DNA of 64,000 bases, taken from JAEZVV01 sp036652035 (lineage in GTDB: Bacteria > Pseudomonadota > Gammaproteobacteria > Burkholderiales > Burkholderiaceae_F). Positions 24,513 through 32,998 of the stretch are shown piece after piece; the stretch's first letter is position 1; every line of letters begins with the position of its first letter. The notes beneath the pieces were generated by a model. It was not told the origin of the DNA. It worked only from the letters and a program-made list of their open reading frames with translations, and ran no database searches. Location: positions 1-64,000 of the forward strand of contig JAVVWR010000002.1 of assembly GCA_036652035.1 (NCBI GenBank), given 5' to 3'. A program made the translations under genes and the position numbers.

Positions 24513-26681
24513 TCACTCCTCGCGATTGGGAATCAGGATCTCGCGGTTGCCACTGCTGGTGAGCGAGGAGACCAGCCCGGATTTTTCCATTTCTTCAAGC
24601 AGGCGGGCCGCGCGGTTGTAACCGATGCGAAGGTGGCGCTGAACCAGCGAGATCGAGGCCTTGCGGTTCTTGATAACGATCTCGACCGCCTGGTCGTAGA
24701 GCGGATCACTCTCGCCCCCCGAGTCGCCAGCGGCGGCCGCGTCGATCGAATCCTCGGGCGCGTCGAGCAGGCCGTCGACATACTGCGGCGGGCCCTTGGC
24801 CTTGAGCACTTCGACCACGCGATGAACCTCGCCGTCGGACACGAAGGCGCCGTGCACCCGCGTCGGCAGACCGGTGCCGGGCGCCAGATACAGCATGTCG
24901 CCCTGGCCCAGCAGCGCCTCGGCCCCCATCTGGTCAAGAATAGTGCGCGAGTCGATCTTGCTCGAGACCTGGAAGCTGATGCGCGCCGGAATATTGGCCT
25001 TGATCAGACCGGTGATCACATCAACCGAGGGGCGCTGGGTGGCGACGATCAAGTGCATGCCGGCGGCACGCGCCTTTTGCGCGATGCGAGCGATCAGTTC
25101 CTCGACCTTCTTGCCGGTGACCATCATCAGGTCGGCCAGCTCGTCGATCACCACCACGATCATGGGCAGGGTGTCGAGCGGCTCGGGCGCCTCGGGCGTG
25201 AGACTGAAAGGGTTGACAACGAACTCGCCCTTGCCACGCGCCTCGAGAATCTTGGCGTTGTAGCTCGAGAGGCTGCGCACGCCGAGCTTGCTCATCAGCT
25301 TGTAGCGCTTGTCCATCTCGGCCACGCACCACTGCAGCGCGTTGCCGGCCTTGCTCATGTCGGTGACGACCGGCGCCAGCAGATGCGGAATGCCCTCGTA
25401 GATCGAGAGTTCAAGCATCTTGGGGTCGATCAGGATCAGCCGCACCTGCGCGGGATCGGCCTTGTAAAGCATGGCAAGGATCATGGCGTTGATCCCGACC
25501 GACTTGCCCGAGCCCGTGGTGCCCGCCACCAGCAAGTGCGGCATGCGGGCCAGGTCGACCACCACCGGCTTGCCGCCGATGTCCTTGCCCAGGGCCAGGG
25601 TCACCAGCGAATGGCTTTCGTTGTAGACCTGGGAACCGAGGATCTCGGAGAGCTTGACCATCTGCCGCTTGGCGTTGGGCAATTCGAGGCCCATCACGCT
25701 CTTGCCCGGGATGGTCTCGACCACCCGGATCGACACCAGCGACAAGGCGCGCGCGAGGTCCTTGGCCAGACCCACGATCTGGCTGCCCTTGACGCCCGTG
25801 GCCGGTTCAATCTCGTAGCGAGTGATCACCGGGCCGGGGTAGGCCGCGATCACCGTGACCTCCACCCCGAAGTCGCGCAGCTTCTTTTCGATCAGGCGCG
25901 AAGTGAACTCCAGAGTCTCGGTGCTGACGGTCTCGGCATGCACCGGCGGCTCGTCAAGCAGATCNNNNNNNNNNNNNNNNNNNNNNNNNNNNNNNNNNNN
26001 NNNNNNNNNNNNNNNNNNNNNNNNNNNNNNNNNNNNNNNNNNNNNNNNNNNNNNNNNNNNNNNNCCGACAAATAATGACAACCCGACCGCGATCAACGCG
26101 ATCAAGAGCACGGTGGCACCAGTAAAGCCCAGCACCATAGCCAGGCCATGAGCGAGCGCATCGCCCAGAATGCCGCCCGGATCGTCGGGTAGCTGCGCCG
26201 TCAGGCTGTGCAAGCGCAAAGACTCCAGCCCGGCGCTCGCGCCCAGCAGCAAGACAAAACCCGCGCCACGCGCCCAGCCGGGCAATGTCACGGGCTGGAG
26301 CGGCATGCCGGTGGCGCGTCGATGCAGGCGGCGAAACCCAAACACCACCCACATCAGCATTCCCGCCACCAGCCACCAGGCCGACAAGCCCAGCAGCAGA
26401 AGCAGAATGTCGGCCAGCCACGCCCCCAGGCGCCCGCCCAGGTTGGCGACAGCCACGTTCGCGGTGGCATGCGAAAAACCGGGATCGAGCTTGGTGTAAG
26501 TGGCGAGAATGAAGAAAAGCGCGACGGCGGCAAGCGCGCCAAAGAACCAGCCGGCCTCACCCAGAAGGTGAGTCAGGCGGCCAGGAGCCGGCGGCGGTTC
26601 GGCCGGGCGAGCGGATTTTCCGCGAACCCAGGCGCCACCCGCGGGGCTTTTCAGAGCGTTGTCAGGCGAGGTCTGAGCCAT
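24513..26681 (-). CDS. ftsK: DNA translocase FtsK (interrupted by an assembly gap)
   Basis: Septal DNA pump that clears chromosome ends and activates XerCD. The N-terminal part has about four membrane helices (about residues 40-200). The 100-N gap at 25965-26064 hides the end of the membrane domain and the linker. After it comes the motor: Walker A GTTGSGKSVG, Walker B VVIDELADLM and the ATPRPSVD segment. The C-terminal gamma DNA-reading domain (SDPLYDQAVEIVIKNRKAS to LVSS) is complete. The true gap length is unknown, although the frames on both sides agree with 100. ATG 26681 (MAQTSPDN) is the likely start; a TATAAT six bases upstream is discussed as a finding. Confidence 0.93.
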   Translation of the reverse strand: MAQTSPDNALKSPAGGAWVRGKSARPAEPPPAPGRLTHLLGEAGWFFGALAAVALFFILATYTKLDPGFSHATANVAVANLGGRLGAWLADILLLLLGLSAWWLVAGMLMWVVFGFRRLHRRATGMPLQPVTLPGWARGAGFVLLLGASAGLESLRLHSLTAQLPDDPGGILGDALAHGLAMVLGFTGATVLLIALIAVGLSLFVXXXXXXXXXXXXXXXXXXXXXXXXXXXXXXXXXXDLLDEPPVHAETVSTETLEFTSRLIEKKLRDFGVEVTVIAAYPGPVITRYEIEPATGVKGSQIVGLAKDLARALSLVSIRVVETIPGKSVMGLELPNAKRQMVKLSEILGSQVYNESHSLVTLALGKDIGGKPVVVDLARMPHLLVAGTTGSGKSVGINAMILAMLYKADPAQVRLILIDPKMLELSIYEGIPHLLAPVVTDMSKAGNALQWCVAEMDKRYKLMSKLGVRSLSSYNAKILEARGKGEFVVNPFSLTPEAPEPLDTLPMIVVVIDELADLMMVTGKKVEELIARIAQKARAAGMHLIVATQRPSVDVITGLIKANIPARISFQVSSKIDSRTILDQMGAEALLGQGDMLYLAPGTGLPTRVHGAFVSDGEVHRVVEVLKAKGPPQYVDGLLDAPEDSIDAAAAGDSGGESDPLYDQAVEIVIKNRKASISLVQRHLRIGYNRAARLLEEMEKSGLVSSLTSSGNREILIPNREE
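25965..26064. other. assembly gap (100 N) within ftsK
   Basis: A run of exactly 100 N between the FtsK membrane and motor domains. No matching sequence flanks it, so it probably hides real sequence of unknown length. Confidence 0.95.
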
Positions 26682-26761
26682 CTCAGCATTATAGGTGGCG
26701 ACCTGCTCGCCACCGGCTTGCGCCGGCACCGTATTCGCGCCACCGCGGCAACACCGTGGAC

Positions 26762-27158
26762 TTATTCGCCAACGGTCGGCCTCGGCACTCCACAAGCTCG
26801 CGTCCGGAACCCGCCCTCCGTGAGCCAGGCTCCCGCCCATGATTGCCCCTCGACCCGGCACCGGCAGCGCGCGGACCGGGAGACCGCCGCCCATGAAGAC
26901 CGACGCTCCGCCCGGGTCTGTTGCGCGATTCTGGCGTCCTGCCCAACCGCAGCTCCACCCCCGCCACTGGCGGGCACCGCGGCCGAGCCGGTGCCAGCGC
27001 CTCGGCCCGAACCGATCGATATCGGCTCGGCAAGTACGCGCGTCGGCAAGCAGCACCGAGGAATCGGCCAGCAGCGCCGCCGTAACGCTGTTGACGGTAT
27101 CGAGCAGGCCGGCCAGCACGGCCGAACGGGCCGCGGACTCCTTGGGGCTGGCATGCAT
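26762..27158 (-). pseudogene. possible frameshifted gene upstream of ftsK
   Basis: The stretch 26682-27374 has no confident gene. On the minus strand a frame from ATG 27158 (GAGG a few bases upstream) reads MHASPKESAARSAVLAGLL and on to SSVLLADAR, with strongly GC-biased third positions. Near 27040 the next frame takes over (VLAEPISIGSGRGAG) and ends at 26762. Joined, this would be about 132 residues, but the second part is Arg/Ser-rich and less gene-like. I recognise no family. It could be a decayed gene, a sequencing frameshift or chance in GC-rich DNA. The rest of the stretch shows only a TATAAT at 27301-27306. Confidence 0.25.
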
Positions 27159-27300
27159 GGGTACCTCATCAAGGTCGGCCTCAAGGCAACAGGGCGGGCC
27201 GAGCTTAAGTGGACACGGCGCATGCAACCCAGGCCGGCGTGTCCGAGATCACGCATCGGTGCGATCCCGCAGGCTTGCCAGCCTGGGCCAGGCCCCCACC

Positions 27301-27306
27301 TATAAT
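27301..27306 (+). promoter_or_regulatory. candidate -10 box for trxB
   Basis: A perfect TATAAT lies 69 bases before the trxB start. The nearest -35-like hexamer, TTGCCA at 27275-27280, is 20 bases away, longer than the usual 16-18, so the promoter is only a candidate. Confidence 0.45.
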
Positions 27307-27374
27307 CACCGCCTTCATTTGCATCGACCGAATTCAGCGTGGCGCTTCTTGTCGCCACCCCGGGAGAATCCTCC

Positions 27375-28364
27375 ATGTCCAAGAAGCACCACGCCCGCGT
27401 CCTCATCCTCGGCTCGGGTCCGGCTGGCTACACCGCCGCGATCTACGCGGCCCGCGCCAACCTCAAGCCGACGCTGATCACCGGCATCGCCCAGGGCGGC
27501 CAACTGATGACGACCACCGAGGTCGACAACTGGCCCGCCGACCCCAAGGGCGTGCAAGGTCCGGAGCTGATGCAGCGCTTTCTCGACCACGCCGAACGCT
27601 TCGAGACGCAAATGGTGTTCGACCAGATCCACACCGCTCACCTGGCTGAGAAGCCGATCCGCCTGAGCGGTGACAACGGCGACTACACCTGCGATTCGCT
27701 CATCATCGCCACCGGCGCCTCGGCCAAGTACCTCGGTCTGCCGTCGGAAGAAGCCTTCATGGGCCGCGGCGTCTCGGGCTGCGCCACCTGCGACGGTTTT
27801 TTCTACCGCGGCCAGGAAGTGGCGGTGGTGGGCGGCGGCAACACCGCAGTCGAAGAAGCCTTGTACCTGGCCAACATCGCCAAGGTCGTGCACCTGATCC
27901 ACCGCCGCGACAAGTTCCGCGCCGAGCCGATCATGATCGACAAGCTGATGGACAAGGTCGACGAGGGCAAGATCGTCCTTCACCTGTGGACCGAGCTCGA
28001 CGAAGTGCTGGGCGATGACTCCGGCGTGACCGGCGTGCGCCTGCTCGACAAAAACTCGGGCGAGACCCACGAACTCAAGCTGCAAGGCGTTTTCATTGCC
28101 ATCGGTCACTCGCCCAACACTGGCATTTTTGCCGAACAGCTCGAGATGCGCGGCGGCTACATCGTGACCAAGACCGGCCTCAGCGGCATGGCCACGGCCA
28201 CCAGTGTCGACGGCGTGTTCGCCGCCGGCGATGTCGCCGACCATGTTTACCGCCAGGCCATCACCTCGGCCGGCACCGGCTGCATGGCCGCGCTCGACGC
28301 CCAGCGCTGGCTCGAAGCCCAGACCACGGCCGATCTGCCGCTGTCGGCGGCCGAGGGCGCTTAA
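27375..28364 (+). CDS. trxB: thioredoxin-disulfide reductase TrxB
   Basis: NADPH-dependent flavoprotein that reduces thioredoxin. The 329 residues contain the FAD motif LGSGPAGYTAA (about 12-22), the redox-active CATCDG (about 139-144), the NADPH motif VVGGGNTAVEEA (about 155-166) and the closing FAD motif VFAAGDVAD (about 287-295). Length and motif order are standard. GGGAGAATCC precedes ATG 27375. The Smr gene follows 19 bases after the stop. Confidence 0.96.
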   Translation: MSKKHHARVLILGSGPAGYTAAIYAARANLKPTLITGIAQGGQLMTTTEVDNWPADPKGVQGPELMQRFLDHAERFETQMVFDQIHTAHLAEKPIRLSGDNGDYTCDSLIIATGASAKYLGLPSEEAFMGRGVSGCATCDGFFYRGQEVAVVGGGNTAVEEALYLANIAKVVHLIHRRDKFRAEPIMIDKLMDKVDEGKIVLHLWTELDEVLGDDSGVTGVRLLDKNSGETHELKLQGVFIAIGHSPNTGIFAEQLEMRGGYIVTKTGLSGMATATSVDGVFAAGDVADHVYRQAITSAGTGCMAALDAQRWLEAQTTADLPLSAAEGA

Positions 28365-28383
28365 AACCTCAGCGCGCTCGCTC

Positions 28384-29052
28384 TTGCCGCTCAAGGATTC
28401 CACCCGGCTTGGCGAGTTGCGCTCTGCTTTGCGGGCCCGTGCGCGCGAGATTGAACGTGAACGGGCCGAAGCGGCGGCCCGGCGTGCTGAGCAAGAGCGC
28501 GCCGCCAACGAATTCCGCCAGGCGATCGAGCAGCTCGGTAGCGTCACACCGCTGCCGATGCGCCGACGTCACTGGCACCACCCACCGCCACCGGCACATC
28601 TAACGCGCCCGCGCACGTCTGGCGACGAGGCTATCGAGCCCGACGCCCTGTCCGACGACATCGACGTCGACCGCTGGCTCGAGACCGACGAGGCGCTGGC
28701 TTACCACCGTCCGGGCCTGGGTCCCGACATCGTGCGCAAGCTGCGCCGCGGCTATTGGAACGTGCAGGCCGAGATCGACTTGCACGGTTTGCGTGTCGAT
28801 GAGGCGCGCGGCGCGCTGAGCGCGTTTCTGCGCGAAGCACTCAAACATGGCGAACGCTGCGTGCGGATCGTCCATGGCAAGGGGCTGGGGTCGAAAGACC
28901 GGCAGCCGGTTCTCAAACGCAAGGTCCTCGCCTGGCTGGTCCAGCGCAAGGAAGTCATCGCCTTCGTTCAGGCCAGGCCGGCCGACGGAGGCTCGGGCGC
29001 GTTAATCGTTCTGTTGAGCGGTGCGCGGCCACACCGAGATTGCCCCTTATGA
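28384..29052 (+). CDS. Smr-domain protein
   Basis: A 222-residue protein with an Arg/Ala/Glu-rich helical N-terminus (about 1-55) and a C-terminal Smr domain (about 130-215). The Smr motifs are clear: IDLHGLRVDEAR (about 137-148) and VRIVHGKGLGS (about 165-175). Small Smr proteins of this layout are related to E. coli SmrA/SmrB; SmrB cleaves mRNA at collided ribosomes, while others are called DNA endonucleases. Substrate here is not known. The start is probably TTG 28384, since no ATG or GTG lies in frame before the conserved part at a suitable place. The stop overlaps the next start. Confidence 0.85.
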   Translation: MPLKDSTRLGELRSALRARAREIERERAEAAARRAEQERAANEFRQAIEQLGSVTPLPMRRRHWHHPPPPAHLTRPRTSGDEAIEPDALSDDIDVDRWLETDEALAYHRPGLGPDIVRKLRRGYWNVQAEIDLHGLRVDEARGALSAFLREALKHGERCVRIVHGKGLGSKDRQPVLKRKVLAWLVQRKEVIAFVQARPADGGSGALIVLLSGARPHRDCPL

Positions 29053-29650
29053 ATCAATTGCAACTGTTACAGCTTCTCGAATTCATCGGCGTCGTCGCCT
29101 TTGCCCTCTCCGGCATCATGGAAGGCGAACGCAAGAAGGTCGATCCGGTTGGCGTGTTCGTGCTCGCCTTCATCACCGCGTTTGGCGGCGGCACGATCCG
29201 CGATCTGCTGCTCGATCGCCGGCCCTTCTACTGGGTGCAGGAGGAGAGCTATGTGCTGGTCGTCTTTGCCATGACCCTCGCTGCGCCGCTGGTGCTGCGA
29301 GTGATGCACAAGCACTTTCCATTCTGGCTCTTCTTGCTCGCCGACGCGGTCGGCCTGGCGCTGTTCTCGGTGGCGGGTACGGCCATGGCGATCGAAGCCG
29401 GTCTGCCCGCCTTCTCGGCGACCATGGTGGGCGTGGTCACCGGCGTTTTTGGCGGCCTGTTGCGCGACGTTTTCCTCAACGAGATCCCGATGGTTCTTAA
29501 GGACGGCAAGCCCTACGCCACCGCGGCCTTCGTGGGCTGCTGGACTTATCTGGCGCTGGTTTGGCTAGACCTCGGGGAAGCGAGCTCGCTGTGGATCGCA
29601 GCGGTCGTCACCGTGCTGGTGCGCATGCTGGCCTGGCGGCGCGACTGGCG
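29049..29650 (+). CDS. YicG/UPF0126 (TRIC-type) membrane protein, 3' end lost in gap
   Basis: An inner-membrane protein of two tandem three-helix repeats. The repeat motifs ALSGIMEGERKKVDPVGVFVLAFITAFGGGTIRDLLL (about 18-53) and VAGTAMAIEAGLPAFSATMVGVVTGVFGGLLRDVFLNEIP (split over about 105-145) identify UPF0126. E. coli YicG has been described as a glycine transporter, and the fold is related to TRIC cation channels. About 200 residues are present before the gap at 29651; relatives are about 205, so only the last few residues should be missing. ATG 29049 overlaps the Smr stop. Confidence 0.88.
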
Positions 29651-29750
29651 NNNNNNNNNNNNNNNNNNNNNNNNNNNNNNNNNNNNNNNNNNNNNNNNNN
29701 NNNNNNNNNNNNNNNNNNNNNNNNNNNNNNNNNNNNNNNNNNNNNNNNNN
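29651..29750. other. assembly gap (100 N)
   Basis: A run of 100 N that hides the 3' ends of the yicG-like gene (plus strand) and the lipoprotein gene (minus strand). No repeated flank is visible. Confidence 0.95.
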
Positions 29751-29834
29751 GCTGGGGTAGTCATCGGTCACCTTGCCACAGCCGGCCGCCAGCAGCACGA
29801 CAGCCAGCAGACCGCTCCAAGCGAGGCGCGTCAA
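29751..29834 (-). CDS. small lipoprotein, C-terminus lost in gap
   Basis: Only the first 28 residues are visible: a lipoprotein signal with lipobox LAAGC (Cys at 19) followed by GKVTDDYPS. The start is TTG 29834, which overlaps the glnK stop (TTGA), so translation is coupled to the PII gene. No family can be assigned from so little sequence. Confidence 0.6.
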
Positions 29835-30169
29835 ACCGCCGCTTCCCCAATCTCGCCGGTGCGAATGCGCACCACCTGCTCGACCGGCATCACGAAAATC
29901 TTGCCGTCGCCAATCTTGCCGGTGCGAGCCGCCTTCTGGATTGCCTCGATCGCCAGCTCGACCAGCTCGTCGGCCACCACCGCTTCGACCTTCACCTTGG
30001 GCAGAAAATCGACAACGTACTCGGCACCTCGATACAGCTCGGTGTGACCCTTCTGACGGCCAAAGCCCTTGACCTCGGTCACGGTCAGTCCCGAGACGCC
30101 AACGTCGGCCAGCGCCTCTCTCACTTCGTCAAGCTTGAACGGTTTGATGACGGCGGTGATCTGTTTCAT
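29831..30169 (-). CDS. nitrogen regulatory PII protein
   Basis: A 112-residue PII signal protein that reports 2-oxoglutarate, ATP and glutamine status. The T-loop reads GRQKGHTELYRGAEY with the uridylylated Tyr51. The B-loop (AARTGKIGDGKIF, about 82-94) and C-loop (VRIRTGE) are intact. Whether it is GlnB or GlnK cannot be settled by eye: no amtB is adjacent, and the position after nadE resembles glnB-type arrangements in betaproteobacteria. ATG 30169 is preceded by GGGAG. The nadE stop lies 82 bases upstream. Confidence 0.93.
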   Translation of the reverse strand: MKQITAVIKPFKLDEVREALADVGVSGLTVTEVKGFGRQKGHTELYRGAEYVVDFLPKVKVEAVVADELVELAIEAIQKAARTGKIGDGKIFVMPVEQVVRIRTGEIGEAAV

Positions 30170-30251
30170 GGAACTCTCCCAGGGGTTCAAAAAAAACTTG
30201 GCGGCGGATCGACGTGAAGCAGCTCGATCGCCTCCCGTCGCACGGAAAACC

Positions 30252-31880
30252 TCAAACCTCTTCCTCGCGAAAGCGATTGGTGATCGGATAACGCCAGTCG
30301 CGCCCAAAGCCACGGTGGGTGACCCGGATCCCGACCGGGCTCTGGCGCCGCTTGTATTCAGAGCCACGAATCAGCTTGACGACCCGGCGCACGGTGGCTT
30401 CGTCAAAACCCGCCGCCAGGATCTCGCCGATCGATTCACCCTGCTCCATGTAGCGCTCGATGATCGCATCGAGCACTTCGTAGGGCGGCAGACAATCCTG
30501 GTCGGTCTGGTCAGCCTTGAGTTCGGCGCTGGGCGCTCGCGTCAGGATCCGCTCCGGGATCACCGGCGCCACCGTATTGCGATAGGCGCACAGGCGATAG
30601 ACCAAGGTCTTGACCAGATCCTTGATCACCGCAAAACCACCGGCCAGATCGCCGTAGAGCGTGGAATAGCCGACCGCCGTCTCGCTCTTGTTGCCGGTGG
30701 TCAGAACAATCGAGCCGTATTTGTTCGAGAGCGCCATCAGCAGCGTGCCGCGGATGCGCGCCTGAAGGTTCTCTTCGGTGGTGTCCCAGGCGCGGCCGCG
30801 GAACTCGTCGGCCAGCGTGCCGAGCAAGGCGTCGAACGCGGGTTTGATCGGCAACACGTCGTAGCGCACACCAAGGTTCGCGGCCAGCTGGCGCGCGTCA
30901 TCAAGGCTGATCTGAGCCGTGAACTGGCTCGGCATCATCACCGCTCGCACTCGCTCAGCCCCCAAGGCATCGACCGCGATGGCCAGAGTCAGCGCCGAAT
31001 CCACCCCACCCGAGAGGCCAATGATCGCGCCCGGAAAACCGTTCTTGCCGAGGTAGTCGCGCACGCCCAGCACGAGGGCTGAGTAGACGCCCGCTTCGTC
31101 GGAGGGCGCAGCGGCGATCAAACCGGGCTGCGGCACGCCATCGACGAAATCGGTGATCAGGATCGCTTCCTCGCAGTGCGCCGCGGCCGCCACCACCTCA
31201 CCGGTCGCGTCGAGCACGAAGGAGGCGCCATCGAAGACCAGCTCGTCCTGCCCCCCCACCACGTTGGCGTAGACCAGCGCCAGGCCCAAGCGCGACACGT
31301 TCGCCCGCATCCGCTGCAGGCGCAGAGCGTGTTTGCCTCTATGAAAAGGCGAGGCGTTGGGCACCAGCAACACCTGCGCTCCGGCCGCCGCTGCGCATTC
31401 GGGCGCGTAGCCGTACCAGGTGTCTTCGCAGATGTTGATGCCAAAACGCGTGCCGCCCAGCTCGAACACAAAGGGGCGGTTGTCGGACGTGAAATAGCGC
31501 TGCTCGTCGAACACCGCGTAATTGGGCAGGTCGTGCTTGCAATACGTGCCCGCGACCGCCCCCGCGGCAATCAGCGACGCGGCGTTGTAATACCGCCCCT
31601 CGCGCGCCAGAGGGTGGCCGACCACCACCCGCAGCTCGGGGAACGGCAACAAGCGCGACGCCAGACGCTCGAGGGCCGTCTCGGCCGCCTCATAGAAAGC
31701 CCGCCGCAATAGCAAGTCTTCCGGCGGATAACCGCAGAGCGAGAGCTCGGGCGTGACAAGGATGTGAACCCCGGCCGCCTGGGCCTGGCGGGCGGCTTCC
31801 AGGATGCGTCGGCTATTGCCTTCGAAATCACCGACGATGCAATTGATCTGCGCGACCGCAACTCTGACGTGCGAACTCAT
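30252..31880 (-). CDS. nadE: glutamine-dependent NAD+ synthetase
   Basis: Makes NAD from deamido-NAD, using ammonia freed from glutamine. The 542 residues join an N-terminal nitrilase-type glutaminase domain (about 1-260; Glu in VTPELSLCGYPPEDL, Lys in YCKHDLPNY, nucleophile Cys in GINICEDTWY) to a C-terminal synthetase domain with the P-loop LSGGVDSAL (about 287-295) and TTGNKSETAVGY. The two-domain form explains the length, twice that of ammonia-only NadE. ATG 31880 (MSSHVRVAVAQ) is the natural start. The probable promoter lies just upstream around 31910. Confidence 0.95.
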   Translation of the reverse strand: MSSHVRVAVAQINCIVGDFEGNSRRILEAARQAQAAGVHILVTPELSLCGYPPEDLLLRRAFYEAAETALERLASRLLPFPELRVVVGHPLAREGRYYNAASLIAAGAVAGTYCKHDLPNYAVFDEQRYFTSDNRPFVFELGGTRFGINICEDTWYGYAPECAAAAGAQVLLVPNASPFHRGKHALRLQRMRANVSRLGLALVYANVVGGQDELVFDGASFVLDATGEVVAAAAHCEEAILITDFVDGVPQPGLIAAAPSDEAGVYSALVLGVRDYLGKNGFPGAIIGLSGGVDSALTLAIAVDALGAERVRAVMMPSQFTAQISLDDARQLAANLGVRYDVLPIKPAFDALLGTLADEFRGRAWDTTEENLQARIRGTLLMALSNKYGSIVLTTGNKSETAVGYSTLYGDLAGGFAVIKDLVKTLVYRLCAYRNTVAPVIPERILTRAPSAELKADQTDQDCLPPYEVLDAIIERYMEQGESIGEILAAGFDEATVRRVVKLIRGSEYKRRQSPVGIRVTHRGFGRDWRYPITNRFREEEV

Positions 31881-32032
31881 TGATGACCGAGCCAAGAGAG
31901 AAAGACGATTATTGCACGCAAGTTTTCTCCGACCCGCGAGTATTCGGCACGCGGCGGCGAAACTCGCGGCTTGTTGCAAGCGGCACGTCGACCTTTCTGC
32001 CAATAGCCGCGCAGGGCTCGGACCCGCCGATC

Positions 32033-32132
32033 NNNNNNNNNNNNNNNNNNNNNNNNNNNNNNNNNNNNNNNNNNNNNNNNNNNNNNNNNNNNNNNNNNNN
32101 NNNNNNNNNNNNNNNNNNNNNNNNNNNNNNNN
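32033..32132. other. assembly gap (100 N)
   Basis: A run of 100 N between nadE and ppa; no duplicated flank. Confidence 0.95.
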
Positions 32133-32217
32133 AGGCCCAACTCGATGCTCTGGACGAGCGCAGCTCGCTTTGGCCCCAGCCCTGAAATTCGCAACGGTCG
32201 ATTGCACTCATTCACAA

Positions 32218-32240
32218 AAAACGCGCCCGAAGGCGCGTTT
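32218..32240 (-). terminator. terminator after ppa
   Basis: ACGCGCC (32221-32227), loop CGAA and GGCGCGT (32232-32238) form a perfect 7-bp stem. On the minus strand it is followed by six T residues, 20 bases after the ppa stop. Confidence 0.8.
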
Positions 32241-32259
32241 CTTGCGAGCAGAGCGAAGC

Positions 32260-32808
32260 TCAGAAAGCCGGCTTGGGATTGGCTTCCTGGTACGCCGCCA
32301 CGCCAGCGAGGATTTCGCGGGCCGCGGCCTCGGAACCTTCCCAGCCCTTGACCTTGACCCATTTGCCTTCTTCGAGATCCTTGTAATGCTCGAAGAAATG
32401 GCGAATGGCGTGGAGCAGGTCTTCCGGCACGTCGGCCACGGATTGCCATTTGTTGTAGCGCGGCAAGGCCTTGGGGATCGGCACCGCGAGCAGCTTGGCG
32501 TCACCGCCCGCCTCGTCGTCCATCATCAGCACGCCCAGCGGGCGGCAGCGCACGACAACACCGGCTTGCAGCGGGAAAGGCGTGATCACCAGCACGTCGA
32601 CCGGATCGCCGTCATCGGCGATGGTGTGCGGGATATAGCCATAGTTGCAGGGGTAATGCATCGCCGTGCCGATGAAGCGATCAACAAAGATCGCGCCCGT
32701 CTCCTTGTCGACCTCGTACTTGATCGGGTCGGCAAGAGCGGGGATTTCAATGATGACGTTGAAGTCATTCGGCAGGTCGCGACCTGCCTGGACTCGGTCG
32801 AGGCCCAT
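32260..32808 (-). CDS. ppa: inorganic pyrophosphatase
   Basis: Family I soluble pyrophosphatase hydrolysing PPi to phosphate in the cytoplasm. The 182 residues carry the conserved acidic metal site (DDGDPVDVLV, about 66-75), the KYEVDKETG segment (about 30-38) and the NYGYIPHT loop (about 55-62). Length matches E. coli Ppa (176). ATG 32808 (MGLDRVQAG) was chosen for the normal N-terminus. A 7-bp hairpin terminator follows. Confidence 0.96.
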   Translation of the reverse strand: MGLDRVQAGRDLPNDFNVIIEIPALADPIKYEVDKETGAIFVDRFIGTAMHYPCNYGYIPHTIADDGDPVDVLVITPFPLQAGVVVRCRPLGVLMMDDEAGGDAKLLAVPIPKALPRYNKWQSVADVPEDLLHAIRHFFEHYKDLEEGKWVKVKGWEGSEAAAREILAGVAAYQEANPKPAF

Positions 32809-32998
32809 GTTGGTTGTCCTTGTGATGGCAAAAAAACGGCGGGGTCGCATTGTAACGAGGCTCGCGAGCCAACAGCTCGGTTTGCCTCCACCTTTCCCGC
32901 ACCCGAGCAGGCGCCACACCATGGCGCGCCGCACATAGACGCCGCCGCCACGCTCCTCAACACTGGGATCTCCCCGTGGCCAGCAAGGAGCAACAGCA

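Larger units (their letters stand above)
31881..32259. other. intergenic stretch with an assembly gap between nadE and ppa
   Basis: A 379-base stretch without a visible gene. It contains the gap at 32033-32132 and the ppa terminator. About 30 bases before the nadE start, TGCAATAAT on the minus strand could be an extended -10. The sequences flanking the gap do not repeat each other and show no clear coding pattern on either strand, so a short gene hidden by the gap cannot be excluded. Confidence 0.5.

Noticed and set aside
29651..29750. Fusion of the yicG-like gene to downstream sequence through the gap
   Set aside because: The open frame across the Ns is only an effect of counting N as coding; the family length ends at about the gap.
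32133..32205. Remnant of a RadC-like gene (ISGLGPKRAAL on the minus strand)
   Set aside because: The match is one short run next to a gap, with no start or other motif, so it may be chance.
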